From JAAELZ01 sp965237485 (lineage in GTDB: Bacteria; Pseudomonadota; Gammaproteobacteria; Arenicellales; Poriferihabitantaceae): a DNA stretch of 64,000 nt. Where the stretch lies: positions 186,001 to 250,000 of the forward strand of contig CBDEFQ010000006.1 in the NCBI GenBank assembly GCA_965237485.1. The letters are read 5' to 3'. The notes below the pieces were generated by a model. That model was not told the origin of the DNA and did no database searches. It saw nothing but the letters and a program-made list of their open reading frames with translations. Below are positions 18,551-26,176 of the stretch, in pieces (position 1 is the first letter of the stretch; the number at the start of each line of letters is the position of its first letter). The position numbers and the translations under genes are program-made.

Positions 18551-18561
18551 AATGTCGACGT

Positions 18562-19257
18562 TTAAATTGCGCTTGCTGTTGCGGCCTTAACGAATTCGGT
18601 TATAAGTGGGTGATTATTCCACTTTAGAGTGCTGCGCTCGGGTTGAAATGCCGTGCCGATAAAAAATGGATGATTTATTAGTTCAAATACCCGAGGGTCA
18701 TGTTCTTTATCAAAGCCGGTAAATATCATATCGCTGCCAGCAAACAAGCTGAGGTATTCGCTATTCACCCCATAGCTACAGTGATAACCTTCTTCGATGT
18801 TGGTTGCATTATAAATCGTAGCGATCGCTGAACCGTCTTGCAGTTTAATTCGATCAGAAACCTCTACTAAGCTACAGCTTAGAGATGAAATCAACGGGCA
18901 GTTAGTATCCTGATTTACTTCAGTGTTCTCAGCATCAGTTAACCCCAACTGGTTGCGCGCAAATTCTAATACGGCGTGTTGGTAGCCAGCGCAGGTGCCG
19001 AGATACGGGATAGACTGAGTGCGAGCAAATTCTATAGCCGCTAGAATATTCTCCATATTGATATATGGACTATAGGGCACGCCCCAAACACCATGATATG
19101 GCTTTAAATCTTGTGGCTTTAAATGCACCGAGTCGAGCCAATTGAATATGACTTCAATGCCAAGCACTGAACTGGCCAAATTAAGCGCCCGCGGGATGGC
19201 AATGTGCGCGGTAATCTCAGGTTGATGATCACCTATCAGAGCGATTTTAATCTCCAT
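18562..19257 (-). CDS. Stand-alone class I glutamine-amidotransferase-like protein (CTP-synthase type), atypical triad
   Basis: 231 residues resembling only the glutaminase domain of CTP synthase, with no synthetase domain. The nucleophile elbow is present as YLGTCAGYQHAVLEF (Cys near residue 93). At the site where CTP synthase has the catalytic His-Pro-Glu, this protein has AFQPERST, so His appears to be replaced by Gln while Glu remains. If the alignment is right, glutaminase activity would be impaired and the protein may have another function. It is 9 bp downstream of the VOC gene in the same operon and may be co-expressed with the acetyltransferase. The role is unknown. Confidence 0.75.
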   Translation of the reverse strand: MEIKIALIGDHQPEITAHIAIPRALNLASSVLGIEVIFNWLDSVHLKPQDLKPYHGVWGVPYSPYINMENILAAIEFARTQSIPYLGTCAGYQHAVLEFARNQLGLTDAENTEVNQDTNCPLISSLSCSLVEVSDRIKLQDGSAIATIYNATNIEEGYHCSYGVNSEYLSLFAGSDMIFTGFDKEHDPRVFELINHPFFIGTAFQPERSTLKWNNHPLITEFVKAATASAI

Positions 19258-19266
19258 AATTGGCTC

Positions 19267-19623
19267 TTACGTAATATCAGACCAAACTGCGAATTCGTTG
19301 TTGTTTGGGTCTTTGAAGTGAAAACGCCTACCGCCTGGAAAGGAAAACTGTGACTTTGAAATAGTGCCGCCAGCGGCTTTTATTTTTTGCTGAGTTTGGC
19401 CGAGGTCGTGGCTGTAAAAAACCACTAGAGCACTTCCTTTGTCGGCGTCGCTGTTCAAATCGGATTTGTAAAATCCACCCGCTAGGCCAGCATTAGAAAA
19501 GGCGGTGTACTCGGGGCCATAATCTTCAAAAGCCCACCCAAACACCTCGACGAAAAAGGCTTTAATAGTGGCTAAATCGCTAGCTGGTAGCTCAAGGTAA
19601 TTTATTTTTTCGTGCTGGTTCAT
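19267..19623 (-). CDS. VOC-family (glyoxalase/bleomycin-resistance fold) protein
   Basis: About 118 residues from ATG 19623 (MNQHEKINYLELPASDLATI), chosen because homologous VOC proteins begin just before this strand; an in-frame start 60 nt upstream exists. It has a beta-alpha-beta-beta-beta layout with KAFFVEVFGWAFEDYGPEY and C-terminal FHFKDPNNNEFAVWSD, where VOC proteins carry a metal-binding Glu. The substrate cannot be predicted. It is the first gene of the three-gene minus-strand operon and diverges from the oxidoreductase at 19,821. Confidence 0.85.
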   Translation of the reverse strand: MNQHEKINYLELPASDLATIKAFFVEVFGWAFEDYGPEYTAFSNAGLAGGFYKSDLNSDADKGSALVVFYSHDLGQTQQKIKAAGGTISKSQFSFPGGRRFHFKDPNNNEFAVWSDIT

Positions 19624-19820
19624 GTTACTTGTGCTGTATTGCTTAGCGCAATAGTAGTCCATTGAAGGGTCTTGAAACAACATCTTTGGGGCAATAGCAA
19701 AACGCTAATTAACTTTTTTAAACGTTAAGAGTGAGGTCGAGCTAGAATAGAGCGATATTAAAGCAGGTCCTATCAAATTTGTTAATTTGCTTGCCCTCTA
19801 ATTTTAACTTTCGAGAAAAA

Positions 19821-20813
19821 ATGAGCTTTCGTGCCTTATTAGTAGAACAAAATGAAAAAGGTAAAACTTCTGCCAATGTAAAAACCCTGGATGAGTCACA
19901 ATTACCAGACGCAGAAGTAACCATTGCTGTTGAATACAGCACGCTCAATTACAAAGACGGCTTATGCTTAGGGCCAGGTAGGGGCTTAGTAAGAAATTAT
20001 CCGCATGTGCCGGGCGTTGATTTCGCCGGCACGGTCGAGTCCTCGGCTGACCCTCGCTACAAGGCAGGCGACCAAGTTATTATGACGGGTTGGCGAGTAG
20101 GCGAGGCATGGTGGGGCGGGTATGCGCAAAAAGCCAGAGTCAAAGCTGATTGGCTGGTTCCGATGCCAGTGGGTTTAAGCACCTATGACGCAATGGCGGT
20201 TGGCACCGCCGGGTTTACCGCTATGGCGTCTATAATGGCGCTAGAGAACCATGGCTTAGTGCCCTCAGATGACCTTGTATTGGTAACTGGCGCCTCAGGC
20301 GGTGTTGGGTCAACTGCGGTTGCGGTGCTCAGTAATTTAGGCTATCGGGTTGCTGCAGTAACTGGTAAGCCAGAAACGCAGTCGTACTTATCCGCATTGG
20401 GCGCGAGTGAATTTATTGCTCGTGAAGAAATAAACACCAAGGGCGAGCACCCGCTGGAGTCGGAAAAATGGGTCGGGTGTATCGACTCCGTGGGCGGTGA
20501 GATGCTAGCGCGGATTATCGGCCAAATGAAATCTCGCAGCTCGATTGCAGCGGTTGGTTTGGTGGGCGGAATAGACGTACCGATGTCGCTAATGCCTTTT
20601 TTATTACGCGGTATCAATTTACTCGGCATCGATTCGGTCACCCAGCCCTATGAAGATCGCGTAGAAATATGGGCGCGTATTGCTAAGGATTTGCCCACGG
20701 AAAAATTGCGCTCGATGATTAGCGATGCGACACTTTACGATTTACCCGAGCTGGGTAAGTCCATTATTGCGGGCGAGGTAAAAGGCCGAGTCGTGGTTGA
20801 TGTAAATGCCTAA
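19821..20813 (+). CDS. acuI: Acrylyl-CoA reductase AcuI / YhdH-type MDR oxidoreductase
   Basis: 330 residues from ATG 19821 (MSFRALLVEQNEKGKTSANV), a zinc-free medium-chain dehydrogenase/reductase. The N-terminal GroES-like fold has LNYKDGLCLGPGRGLVRNYP and PGVDFAGTV. The Rossmann domain has VLVTGASGGVGSTAVAVLSN (NADPH-binding AxGGVG motif), and the C-terminal segment has LLGIDSV. AcuI/YhdH proteins reduce acryloyl-CoA to propionyl-CoA with NADPH, protecting against acrylate from DMSP or 3-hydroxypropionate metabolism. No DMSP genes are visible nearby, so detoxification is inferred from the family. Intact. Confidence 0.85.
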   Translation: MSFRALLVEQNEKGKTSANVKTLDESQLPDAEVTIAVEYSTLNYKDGLCLGPGRGLVRNYPHVPGVDFAGTVESSADPRYKAGDQVIMTGWRVGEAWWGGYAQKARVKADWLVPMPVGLSTYDAMAVGTAGFTAMASIMALENHGLVPSDDLVLVTGASGGVGSTAVAVLSNLGYRVAAVTGKPETQSYLSALGASEFIAREEINTKGEHPLESEKWVGCIDSVGGEMLARIIGQMKSRSSIAAVGLVGGIDVPMSLMPFLLRGINLLGIDSVTQPYEDRVEIWARIAKDLPTEKLRSMISDATLYDLPELGKSIIAGEVKGRVVVDVNA

Positions 20814-20860
20814 CTAAGTGGAGCAATACTTAAACACAAGAAATTTAGTGTTATTTAATC

Positions 20861-21103
20861 TTAAGGTTTGCGAGGCTGCTTTGACGCTAACAGGTCAGGG
20901 ATTATAACTTCAAGCACCACCTCAACACTGGGATTGAGTGTGGTTGTAGTGGCAACGGCAGTGCCAGTGGTTTGGGCGTGACCAGGCAAAACCATAGTAT
21001 TCACGACAGGCTTTATCCATATCGGGCTTGCGGCAGCGATAACCGCAGCTTTGCAAAGCAATCGATGGTGATCAGGCTCCACCTTGGGCAATTTAGTCAT
21101 CAT
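20861..21103 (-). CDS. Small exported protein with W-x-KPVVN-LPGHAQ signal segment
   Basis: 80 residues from ATG 21103 (MMTKLPKVEPDHHRLLCKAA). A hydrophobic stretch, AAVIAAASPIWIKPVVNTMV, ends at LPGHAQ|TTGTAV, a plausible signal-peptidase site, leaving about 40 residues of mature peptide rich in Thr and Val. The WIKPVVNTMVLPGHAQ segment closely parallels WSKPIISSVILPAHAQ in the collagen-like pseudogene. No twin arginine is seen here. An IS5-family element is inserted precisely at the start codon (target duplication ATCAT). Both ATG codons survive, but the native promoter is 1.2 kb away. A TTG-started frame inside the IS end also reads into the gene. Function unknown. Confidence 0.5.
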   Translation of the reverse strand: MMTKLPKVEPDHHRLLCKAAVIAAASPIWIKPVVNTMVLPGHAQTTGTAVATTTTLNPSVEVVLEVIIPDLLASKQPRKP

Positions 21104-22279
21104 GGGCTCGTCGGTTAATACAATTTCAAACAGGGGTTTCGCCGAAGTCGCTTTTAGTTTGCTCAGCAACGCGTTTTTTGTGCAATAAACCGTCTATTAG
21201 CAGCCATTTTGCCACCAATAGACGGATCTATCCCTAGGCCGGCACCAATTCAACTCGTTCAACTCCCAATGCCATTAATCGCTTAAGGTTAAAACATAAG
21301 CCCCTGATTCCAACTTGGAACTGGACTTTAGCCAACCCTTTATAACGAACTCGCTTATTGCGATGAGCAAACACTCGCTCATATGGTGAACGAATTTTGC
21401 TAATCCAACGGTCTTTGTCTCTATTCTTGCCATGCATATTGTTCTTCTTGATTGTTGCATCATGGCAACCGTTGCGCCTGAGCGTGGTTTTGGCCGGGCT
21501 CACGCAATAACCCTTGTCCGCATAAACAGCGCCCGACTTAGGGCAAACATGCTTCAAGCCGCTTGCATCCGTTACCTCAGCCGAGGTGGCCGCTATTTTA
21601 TTGATCAAGCCACTTTGCATATCCACTGATGCATGCTCTTTGTAACCATACCAATATTTGCTATTTCCCTTGCACCCAAACCGTGCTTGCTTGTCCGCCG
21701 CAACTTTATCAACTGTCTTATTGTTGAACTCCTCTAATCCCATCTTTATCGCCTTATCTCTATCATCCCAAGTGGTTAGCTTACTGACCAACTGGCTGGC
21801 ATCGACAAATGTGAATACTTCTCGTACTAAGCCCATTGAAACTAACCCGCTCCGAACACGGTCAAATAAATTCATCATACCCCTGGTTCCAATGCGTGAG
21901 CGAAAATCACCAAAGTAACTATGATCAGGAGTGCTCTGTTCCAGTCCTGAATCACAAAACCACTTAGCGGCCAGATTCTCTGATAAGTATCGCTCCATTT
22001 CTCTATCACTTAAATCTTCCATGAACTGAAGCACCAAGGCACGTAAGCCGAACTCAACACCTCGGCCTTTAGGGCCACGGGTGGCATATATTTTAGAGAA
22101 GGGTTTACTCAATGCACCAAAACATAATAGCTCATCGAGTTTACGGTAGGGATGTTCAGAGCTAACCAGAGAATCTAAGGTTAGGAACAGTTGGCTTTGA
22201 TGACGTTTGCTCAAAATTGCAGGCTGACTAGAATCAGCCCATATTATCTCACGTATTCTATTAATTATCCGACAAGCCC
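21104..22279 (-). mobile_element. IS5-family element, 1,176 bp, copy 1
   Basis: Ends GGGCTCGTCGG / CCGACAAGCCC (imperfect inverted repeat) with 5-bp target duplication ATCAT at 21099-21103 and 22280-22284. Two further copies of identical length are at 29,824 and 40,249. Confidence 0.93.
21234..22214 (-). CDS. IS5-family transposase (copy 1)
   Basis: 326 residues from a TTG start (MSKRHQSQLFLTLDSLVSSE). It has the DUF772-like N-terminal domain (MERYLSENLAAKWFCDSGLE) and a DDE_Tnp_1 core with FTFVDASQLVSKLTTWDDRD (D), GAVYADKGYCVSP (D) and the C-terminal SPYERVFAHRNKRVRYKG (E) block. No ATG is available upstream within the element; the frame is open out to the IS end. Nearly identical in three copies. 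Confidence 0.93.
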   Translation of the reverse strand: MSKRHQSQLFLTLDSLVSSEHPYRKLDELLCFGALSKPFSKIYATRGPKGRGVEFGLRALVLQFMEDLSDREMERYLSENLAAKWFCDSGLEQSTPDHSYFGDFRSRIGTRGMMNLFDRVRSGLVSMGLVREVFTFVDASQLVSKLTTWDDRDKAIKMGLEEFNNKTVDKVAADKQARFGCKGNSKYWYGYKEHASVDMQSGLINKIAATSAEVTDASGLKHVCPKSGAVYADKGYCVSPAKTTLRRNGCHDATIKKNNMHGKNRDKDRWISKIRSPYERVFAHRNKRVRYKGLAKVQFQVGIRGLCFNLKRLMALGVERVELVPA

Positions 22280-22282
22280 ATC

Positions 22283-22305
22283 ATATATTTAATACACTAC
22301 ACTAG
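22283..22305 (-). repeat. Solo copy of a dispersed CTAGTGTAGTG...TTAAT repeat end
   Basis: On the minus strand CTAGTGTAGTGTATTAAATA resembles the left end of the miniature element at 56,339 (CTAGTGTAGTGAATTAAATG). It directly follows the IS5-family target duplication, and no partner end is visible nearby. Confidence 0.5.
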
Positions 22306-22413
22306 AGGTGCACCATTCTAACGGCAACATGCCCCATTTATAAGCAAGTTTGAGTGGCTTTTGAATTGGCCACAAACTATTATCTGCTGCAGTTCGTAAC
22401 AATTTCTAGTGCC

Positions 22414-23226
22414 ATGACACAAGCAGAACGCAGCATAGATGCCTACATGATCACCGAAGAGCCGTTTTATGCGGCACAAGGTAATGAAATCAAGTTGTAT
22501 CAAGCGGCTTATAAAAACGGCATTCCCATATTGCTAAAGGGCCCAACGGGTTGTGGGAAAACACGATTTATGGAGCACATGGCATGGCGCTTACAACGCC
22601 CGCTTATCACGGTTTCTTGCCACGATGATCTCACTTCTTCAGATTTGGTTGGGCGCTACTTGATCATTGGTGGTGAAACCCGCTGGACCGATGGCCCACT
22701 TGCGAGAGCGGTACGCTGCGGGGGAATTTGCTATTTAGATGAAGTGGTCGAAGCGCGCAAAGATACCACCGTGGTTATTCACCCCTTAGCGGATGACCGG
22801 CGCGTTTTACCAGTTGAAAAAACGGGTGAGCTAATCCAGGCACCGAGCGAGTTTTGTTTGGTGATTTCATATAATCCGGGGTATCAAAGCGTGCTTAAGG
22901 ATCTTAAACAAAGCACTCGCCAACGGTTTATTGCGATTGAGTTTGATTATCCTAACGCCAGTCTCGAGCAGCAAATAATCGAAAGGGAATCAGGTGTTAG
23001 TGCGGAGTTAGCGCGCCAGCTGATTAAGTTTGCAGGAATGACCAGAAACCTTAAAGGGAATGGTTTAGATGAAGGAGCAAGTACGCGTTTGCTAGTGCAT
23101 GCGGCCAAGCTTATTCAAACGGATATCGATCCAGTGAGTGCTTGTCATGGCGCGATCACCCAAGCACTTACCGATGATTCAGAAGTGTTACAAGCGATTG
23201 ACGAACTGAGCGCTTCATTGTTTTAG
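22414..23226 (+). CDS. CbbQ/NirQ/NorQ-type MoxR-like AAA+ ATPase (orphan)
   Basis: 270 residues from ATG 22414 (MTQAERSIDAYMITEEPFYA); a longer GTG-started version adds 20 residues. Walker A is LLKGPTGCGKTRFMEH, Walker B GGICYLDEVVEARKDTT, and sensor 1 lies in CLVISYNPGYQSV. A CbbQ_C-like tail follows. These ATPases work with a VWA-domain partner (CbbO/NorD) to remodel metalloenzymes such as Rubisco or nitric-oxide reductase. Neither partner nor target is adjacent: upstream is an IS, downstream a terminator and then non-coding DNA. The gene itself is intact, so it may act on a distant complex, or its partner may have been lost. Confidence 0.85.
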   Translation: MTQAERSIDAYMITEEPFYAAQGNEIKLYQAAYKNGIPILLKGPTGCGKTRFMEHMAWRLQRPLITVSCHDDLTSSDLVGRYLIIGGETRWTDGPLARAVRCGGICYLDEVVEARKDTTVVIHPLADDRRVLPVEKTGELIQAPSEFCLVISYNPGYQSVLKDLKQSTRQRFIAIEFDYPNASLEQQIIERESGVSAELARQLIKFAGMTRNLKGNGLDEGASTRLLVHAAKLIQTDIDPVSACHGAITQALTDDSEVLQAIDELSASLF

Positions 23227-23248
23227 CCCACTCGGGCATAAGCATAAA

Positions 23249-23277
23249 AAAGCACCCTGTTGCGAGGGTGCTTTTGT
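23249..23277 (+). terminator. Rho-independent terminator after the AAA+ gene
   Basis: Stem AAGCACCCT / AGGGTGCTT with a 6-nt loop (gttgcg), flanked by A-run and T-run, 25 bp after the ATPase stop. Confidence 0.85.
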
Positions 23278-23736
23278 ATGTGGCTCGTTAGCCAAACCAG
23301 CTGGTTTTACTAGAACTGTTTCGCTAATGCGGCGTCAGTCGTTGCTTGTCGGCCAGTTTGGGTAGATGCGGCTACATTATCTTAGATAAATCAGTTAAAC
23401 GCGGAAAAGACATGTAAGCAATTGAAGTGCATAGTGAAATCAAAAAAGTCGCGGTCACCTTATTGGTGATAAGGTTTTTTTTGATTTTGCTAGGTGCATC
23501 AAGAGCTTGCATGGACTTTCGTGTTTTAACTGATTTATCTAGGATTATGGGTCGGTCGGATAATAAGTTTTGCTACTGCGAAAATGCCACTTTGGCCTAT
23601 TTTCCTGCTGTGTTTGCCCAATGGAATAACCATTGAGCTCACACACCAGAAAACTATCTTCAAATTACTACTTTATCGTTACGCAAATTATTAGCCGACA
23701 AGCCCACATGGTTGGGTGTTCAGACCTTTCCCTAAT
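23278..23736. other. Gene-poor spacer containing a miniature element
   Basis: Apart from the 163-bp element at 23,381-23,543, I see no convincing gene. If that element and one ATTAT copy are removed, a minus-strand frame of about 50 codons (ATG near 23,635; ending TTDAALAKQF) becomes continuous. It has no recognisable domain or ribosome-binding site and may be a relic. Confidence 0.4.
23381..23543 (-). mobile_element. 163-bp miniature inverted-repeat element, copy a
   Basis: Terminal repeats of about 19-23 bp (CCTAGATAAATCAGTTAAA type; one end has CTTAG) and 5-bp target duplication ATTAT (23376-23380, 23544-23548). Internal palindromes AAATCAAAAAA/TTTTTTGATTT and ACCTTAT/ATAAGGT. Same length as copies b and c, inverted relative to them. 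Confidence 0.9.
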
Positions 23737-24813
23737 TTACTTGATAAAGTTTTGCATAAAGCTAAGCAACTTTTGGACGCCCTCAATCGGCATTGAATTG
23801 TAAATACTAGCCCGTATTCCACCCATGGCTCTATGTCCACGTAGGTAAGGCATCCCTTGGTCAGCAGCTTGTTCATGAAAAACTTTTTCCAGCTCCACCG
23901 ATGGTAGATTAAACACCACGTTCATTGTGGAACGATTTTCGTATGCGGCAGGGCAGTTGTAGAAACCGCCGCTAGCATCGATGCAGTCGTATAACAATTT
24001 AGAACGCTCGAGCGCGGCTTTTTCCATCGCTTTGGCACCGCCGCGTTGTTCCACCCATTTAAGCACTTTGCCCATCACCCAAATTGAGAATATGCTGGGG
24101 GTGTTAAATAAAGATTGCGCCTGCTGATGAATGTCGTAGCGTAAGTAACGCGGTAAGTGCTGATTGGTGTTTTCCAAAATGAACTTTCGGATAAACACGA
24201 CAGCGACCCCAGAAGGGCCTAAGTTTTTTTGCGCGCCGCCATAAACAATATCAAACAAATTCCAAGGAATTTCTCTCGCGATCATCTCTGATGACATATC
24301 AGCGACCAGCGGCACGCCTAGATCGGGAAATTCAGCGTAGCGTACACCGCTAATGGTTTCATTGGGGGTGATATGCAAATAACGCGTATTATCTTTTATT
24401 TGAATTTCGTCATTATGCGGCATGCGCATAAATTGCTCTGCTTCACCGCTCCATGCTTCGTATACCTTACCCACTGTTTGGGCATCGTTAATCGCGCCTT
24501 TTGCCCAATGGCCACTATTTACATAGGCTGCTTGATTGTTACTGTTAAGTAAATTCAGCGGCACAAAAGCAAATTGCCCAGTCGCGCCGCCTTGAATAAA
24601 CAACACATCAAACTCGGGAGGGGTGTTCCATACCCGCAGTGCTGCTTCTCGCGCTTGGTGATGCAGTGGCTCATATAAAGGGCCGCGATGACTTACTTCA
24701 ATTAGGGATGCACCGCTATTTTCAAAATCAACAAGCTCGGCTTGTACTTCCTCTAAAACAGATAAGGGTAAAGTACAAGGCCCCGCACTGAAGTTGTAAA
24801 CTCGATCCGCCAC
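23737..24813 (-). CDS. serC: Phosphoserine aminotransferase
   Basis: 358 residues, the usual SerC length. It converts 3-phosphohydroxypyruvate and glutamate to phosphoserine (serine pathway) and also serves pyridoxine synthesis; cytosolic, PLP-dependent. Visible features are the N-terminal YNFSAGPCTLPLSVLEEVQA, SLIEVSHRGP, the substrate loop FIQGGATGQF, the PLP-lysine block YGGAQKNLGPSGVAVVFIRK and C-terminal GHRAMGGIRASIYNSM. It is 4 bp downstream of the FrhB-like gene, last in the minus-strand glycan-like operon. Intact. Confidence 0.97.
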   Translation of the reverse strand: MADRVYNFSAGPCTLPLSVLEEVQAELVDFENSGASLIEVSHRGPLYEPLHHQAREAALRVWNTPPEFDVLFIQGGATGQFAFVPLNLLNSNNQAAYVNSGHWAKGAINDAQTVGKVYEAWSGEAEQFMRMPHNDEIQIKDNTRYLHITPNETISGVRYAEFPDLGVPLVADMSSEMIAREIPWNLFDIVYGGAQKNLGPSGVAVVFIRKFILENTNQHLPRYLRYDIHQQAQSLFNTPSIFSIWVMGKVLKWVEQRGGAKAMEKAALERSKLLYDCIDASGGFYNCPAAYENRSTMNVVFNLPSVELEKVFHEQAADQGMPYLRGHRAMGGIRASIYNSMPIEGVQKLLSFMQNFIK

Positions 24814-24817
24814 TAAG

Positions 24818-26164
24818 TCAGCCTTTGGCTTCGGCGCGTTTTTGATATTTACGTTTTTTCCGCCACAAGCGCAGTTTGATCAGTGGCACCATTGCTTTTG
24901 AAGTGAGCGTCTTGGTAATCAGGTAGCGTAACCATTTGTATTGTCCAGTCCACAAGAAAATTGAGACTAGGCGTTCCATCAGCTTTTCTTTAGCAGAAGC
25001 GTCAGGGGCGGCTCTATCATAAATAGGCACGGCAATGCCCTTAGCTTGCCACCGAGCAACACGTAAAGGTGCATTAAGGCCCTTGCGTTGGGTGCGCGTT
25101 TTATGGGTTTTATACGCTGGGTCTTCGCTTACGTCTTGTAGTGTTAATGCACCACGCTCTATCGCTGTTTGTATAATCTGTTGCCCCCGTTTGCTGCGCA
25201 CCAAGGTGCGTGATTGTGAATGAAATTTGTACTTACCGTCTTCACTGCGTGTCCAAGCATCTCCGACAGAAATATCCGCAAAAAGGTTTGATCCGTCATA
25301 ACAAATCTGACAGAGTTTGGGTAAATAGATGCCAATCAGATAATTGTAAGCACCGTCTTTGTAATTAGAATAATGCACTGCTTGTGGCGGCTTATCCTTA
25401 AACACGGCGCGCATTTGACCCGGCCATTCGCCACCGCGAAACTCGAAATCGGTAATACTAGAAACAGGGATGTTTTTGGTCTTTAGCAAATCAGGTACTA
25501 CCTCAGGTTCTAGTGCGCCGCCGCAATAAGTGCCAAAAACTGCGACGATACGCTCTTGAAGAATTTCATCTACTTCCACCGCTTCACGAAGCCCGTGATT
25601 GTGGCAAGGCAGGCCGATTACGGCATAGCGCCCAGGGGTTTCGCGAATCTCCTGCAACGAACGATTAAGCGGAATAACCGTGTAGCGTGAACCTTGGCTT
25701 GAAATAATGTCCATTTTAGAGCGAGCGATAAAGGGTTCGCCCATCCAAGGTTTGTCGGCGCGCATGCGCGTAACCACACAACCATCGATTTCACCATTTT
25801 CTAGCATGTCTACTGCCAGTGCTGAAATGACACCTCCGCCAGTTGCACGTTCTCTTAGCGCAGCATCAGTGGCATGACCAATATAAATGTTTTCGGTATG
25901 GCCATCAAAACTGCCATCATCATCATGCGCAAAAGTTTGTTGGCTGAGTTTATTAAAATTGACTTTAGCGCCAGGGCACACCTCGCCGCATTTACCGCAC
26001 GCAGTGCAAGCGTTTAAATCTAATACGGGATAGTATTGTTCGTCTAAAGTAATCGCTTTTTCTGGGCATACACCGACGCAAGTGCCACTGCGTGCACAGA
26101 GCGACTGGTCGGTAAAACCAATAGACAGCTTGGCCCTTAATTCGGGGCTAATATCAGTTTGCAT
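24818..26164 (-). CDS. FrhB/FdhB-family iron-sulfur protein (coenzyme F420 hydrogenase beta-subunit-like)
   Basis: 448 residues. Two 4Fe-4S motifs lie at the N-terminus: CARSGTCVGVCP (a variant first motif) and CTACGKCGEVCPG. FrhB-type N- and C-domains follow, with RATGGGVISALAVDML, GLPCHNHGLREAV and YCGGALEPEVVPDLL, plus LCQICYDGSNLFADISVGDA, which is typical of the family. A Lys/Arg-rich helix closes the protein. Members in bacterial glycan clusters are often beside polysaccharide pyruvyltransferases, as here; their substrate is unresolved, and F420 dependence should not be assumed. It is 12 bp after the GT-C-like gene. Intact. Confidence 0.88.
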   Translation of the reverse strand: MQTDISPELRAKLSIGFTDQSLCARSGTCVGVCPEKAITLDEQYYPVLDLNACTACGKCGEVCPGAKVNFNKLSQQTFAHDDDGSFDGHTENIYIGHATDAALRERATGGGVISALAVDMLENGEIDGCVVTRMRADKPWMGEPFIARSKMDIISSQGSRYTVIPLNRSLQEIRETPGRYAVIGLPCHNHGLREAVEVDEILQERIVAVFGTYCGGALEPEVVPDLLKTKNIPVSSITDFEFRGGEWPGQMRAVFKDKPPQAVHYSNYKDGAYNYLIGIYLPKLCQICYDGSNLFADISVGDAWTRSEDGKYKFHSQSRTLVRSKRGQQIIQTAIERGALTLQDVSEDPAYKTHKTRTQRKGLNAPLRVARWQAKGIAVPIYDRAAPDASAKEKLMERLVSIFLWTGQYKWLRYLITKTLTSKAMVPLIKLRLWRKKRKYQKRAEAKG

Positions 26165-26176
26165 GTCAACTATTCC

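Noticed and set aside
21432..21918. Plus-strand frames opposite the IS5-family transposase, repeated at 30,152 and 40,577
   Set aside because: They recur only because the IS recurs and lie antisense to a complete transposase.
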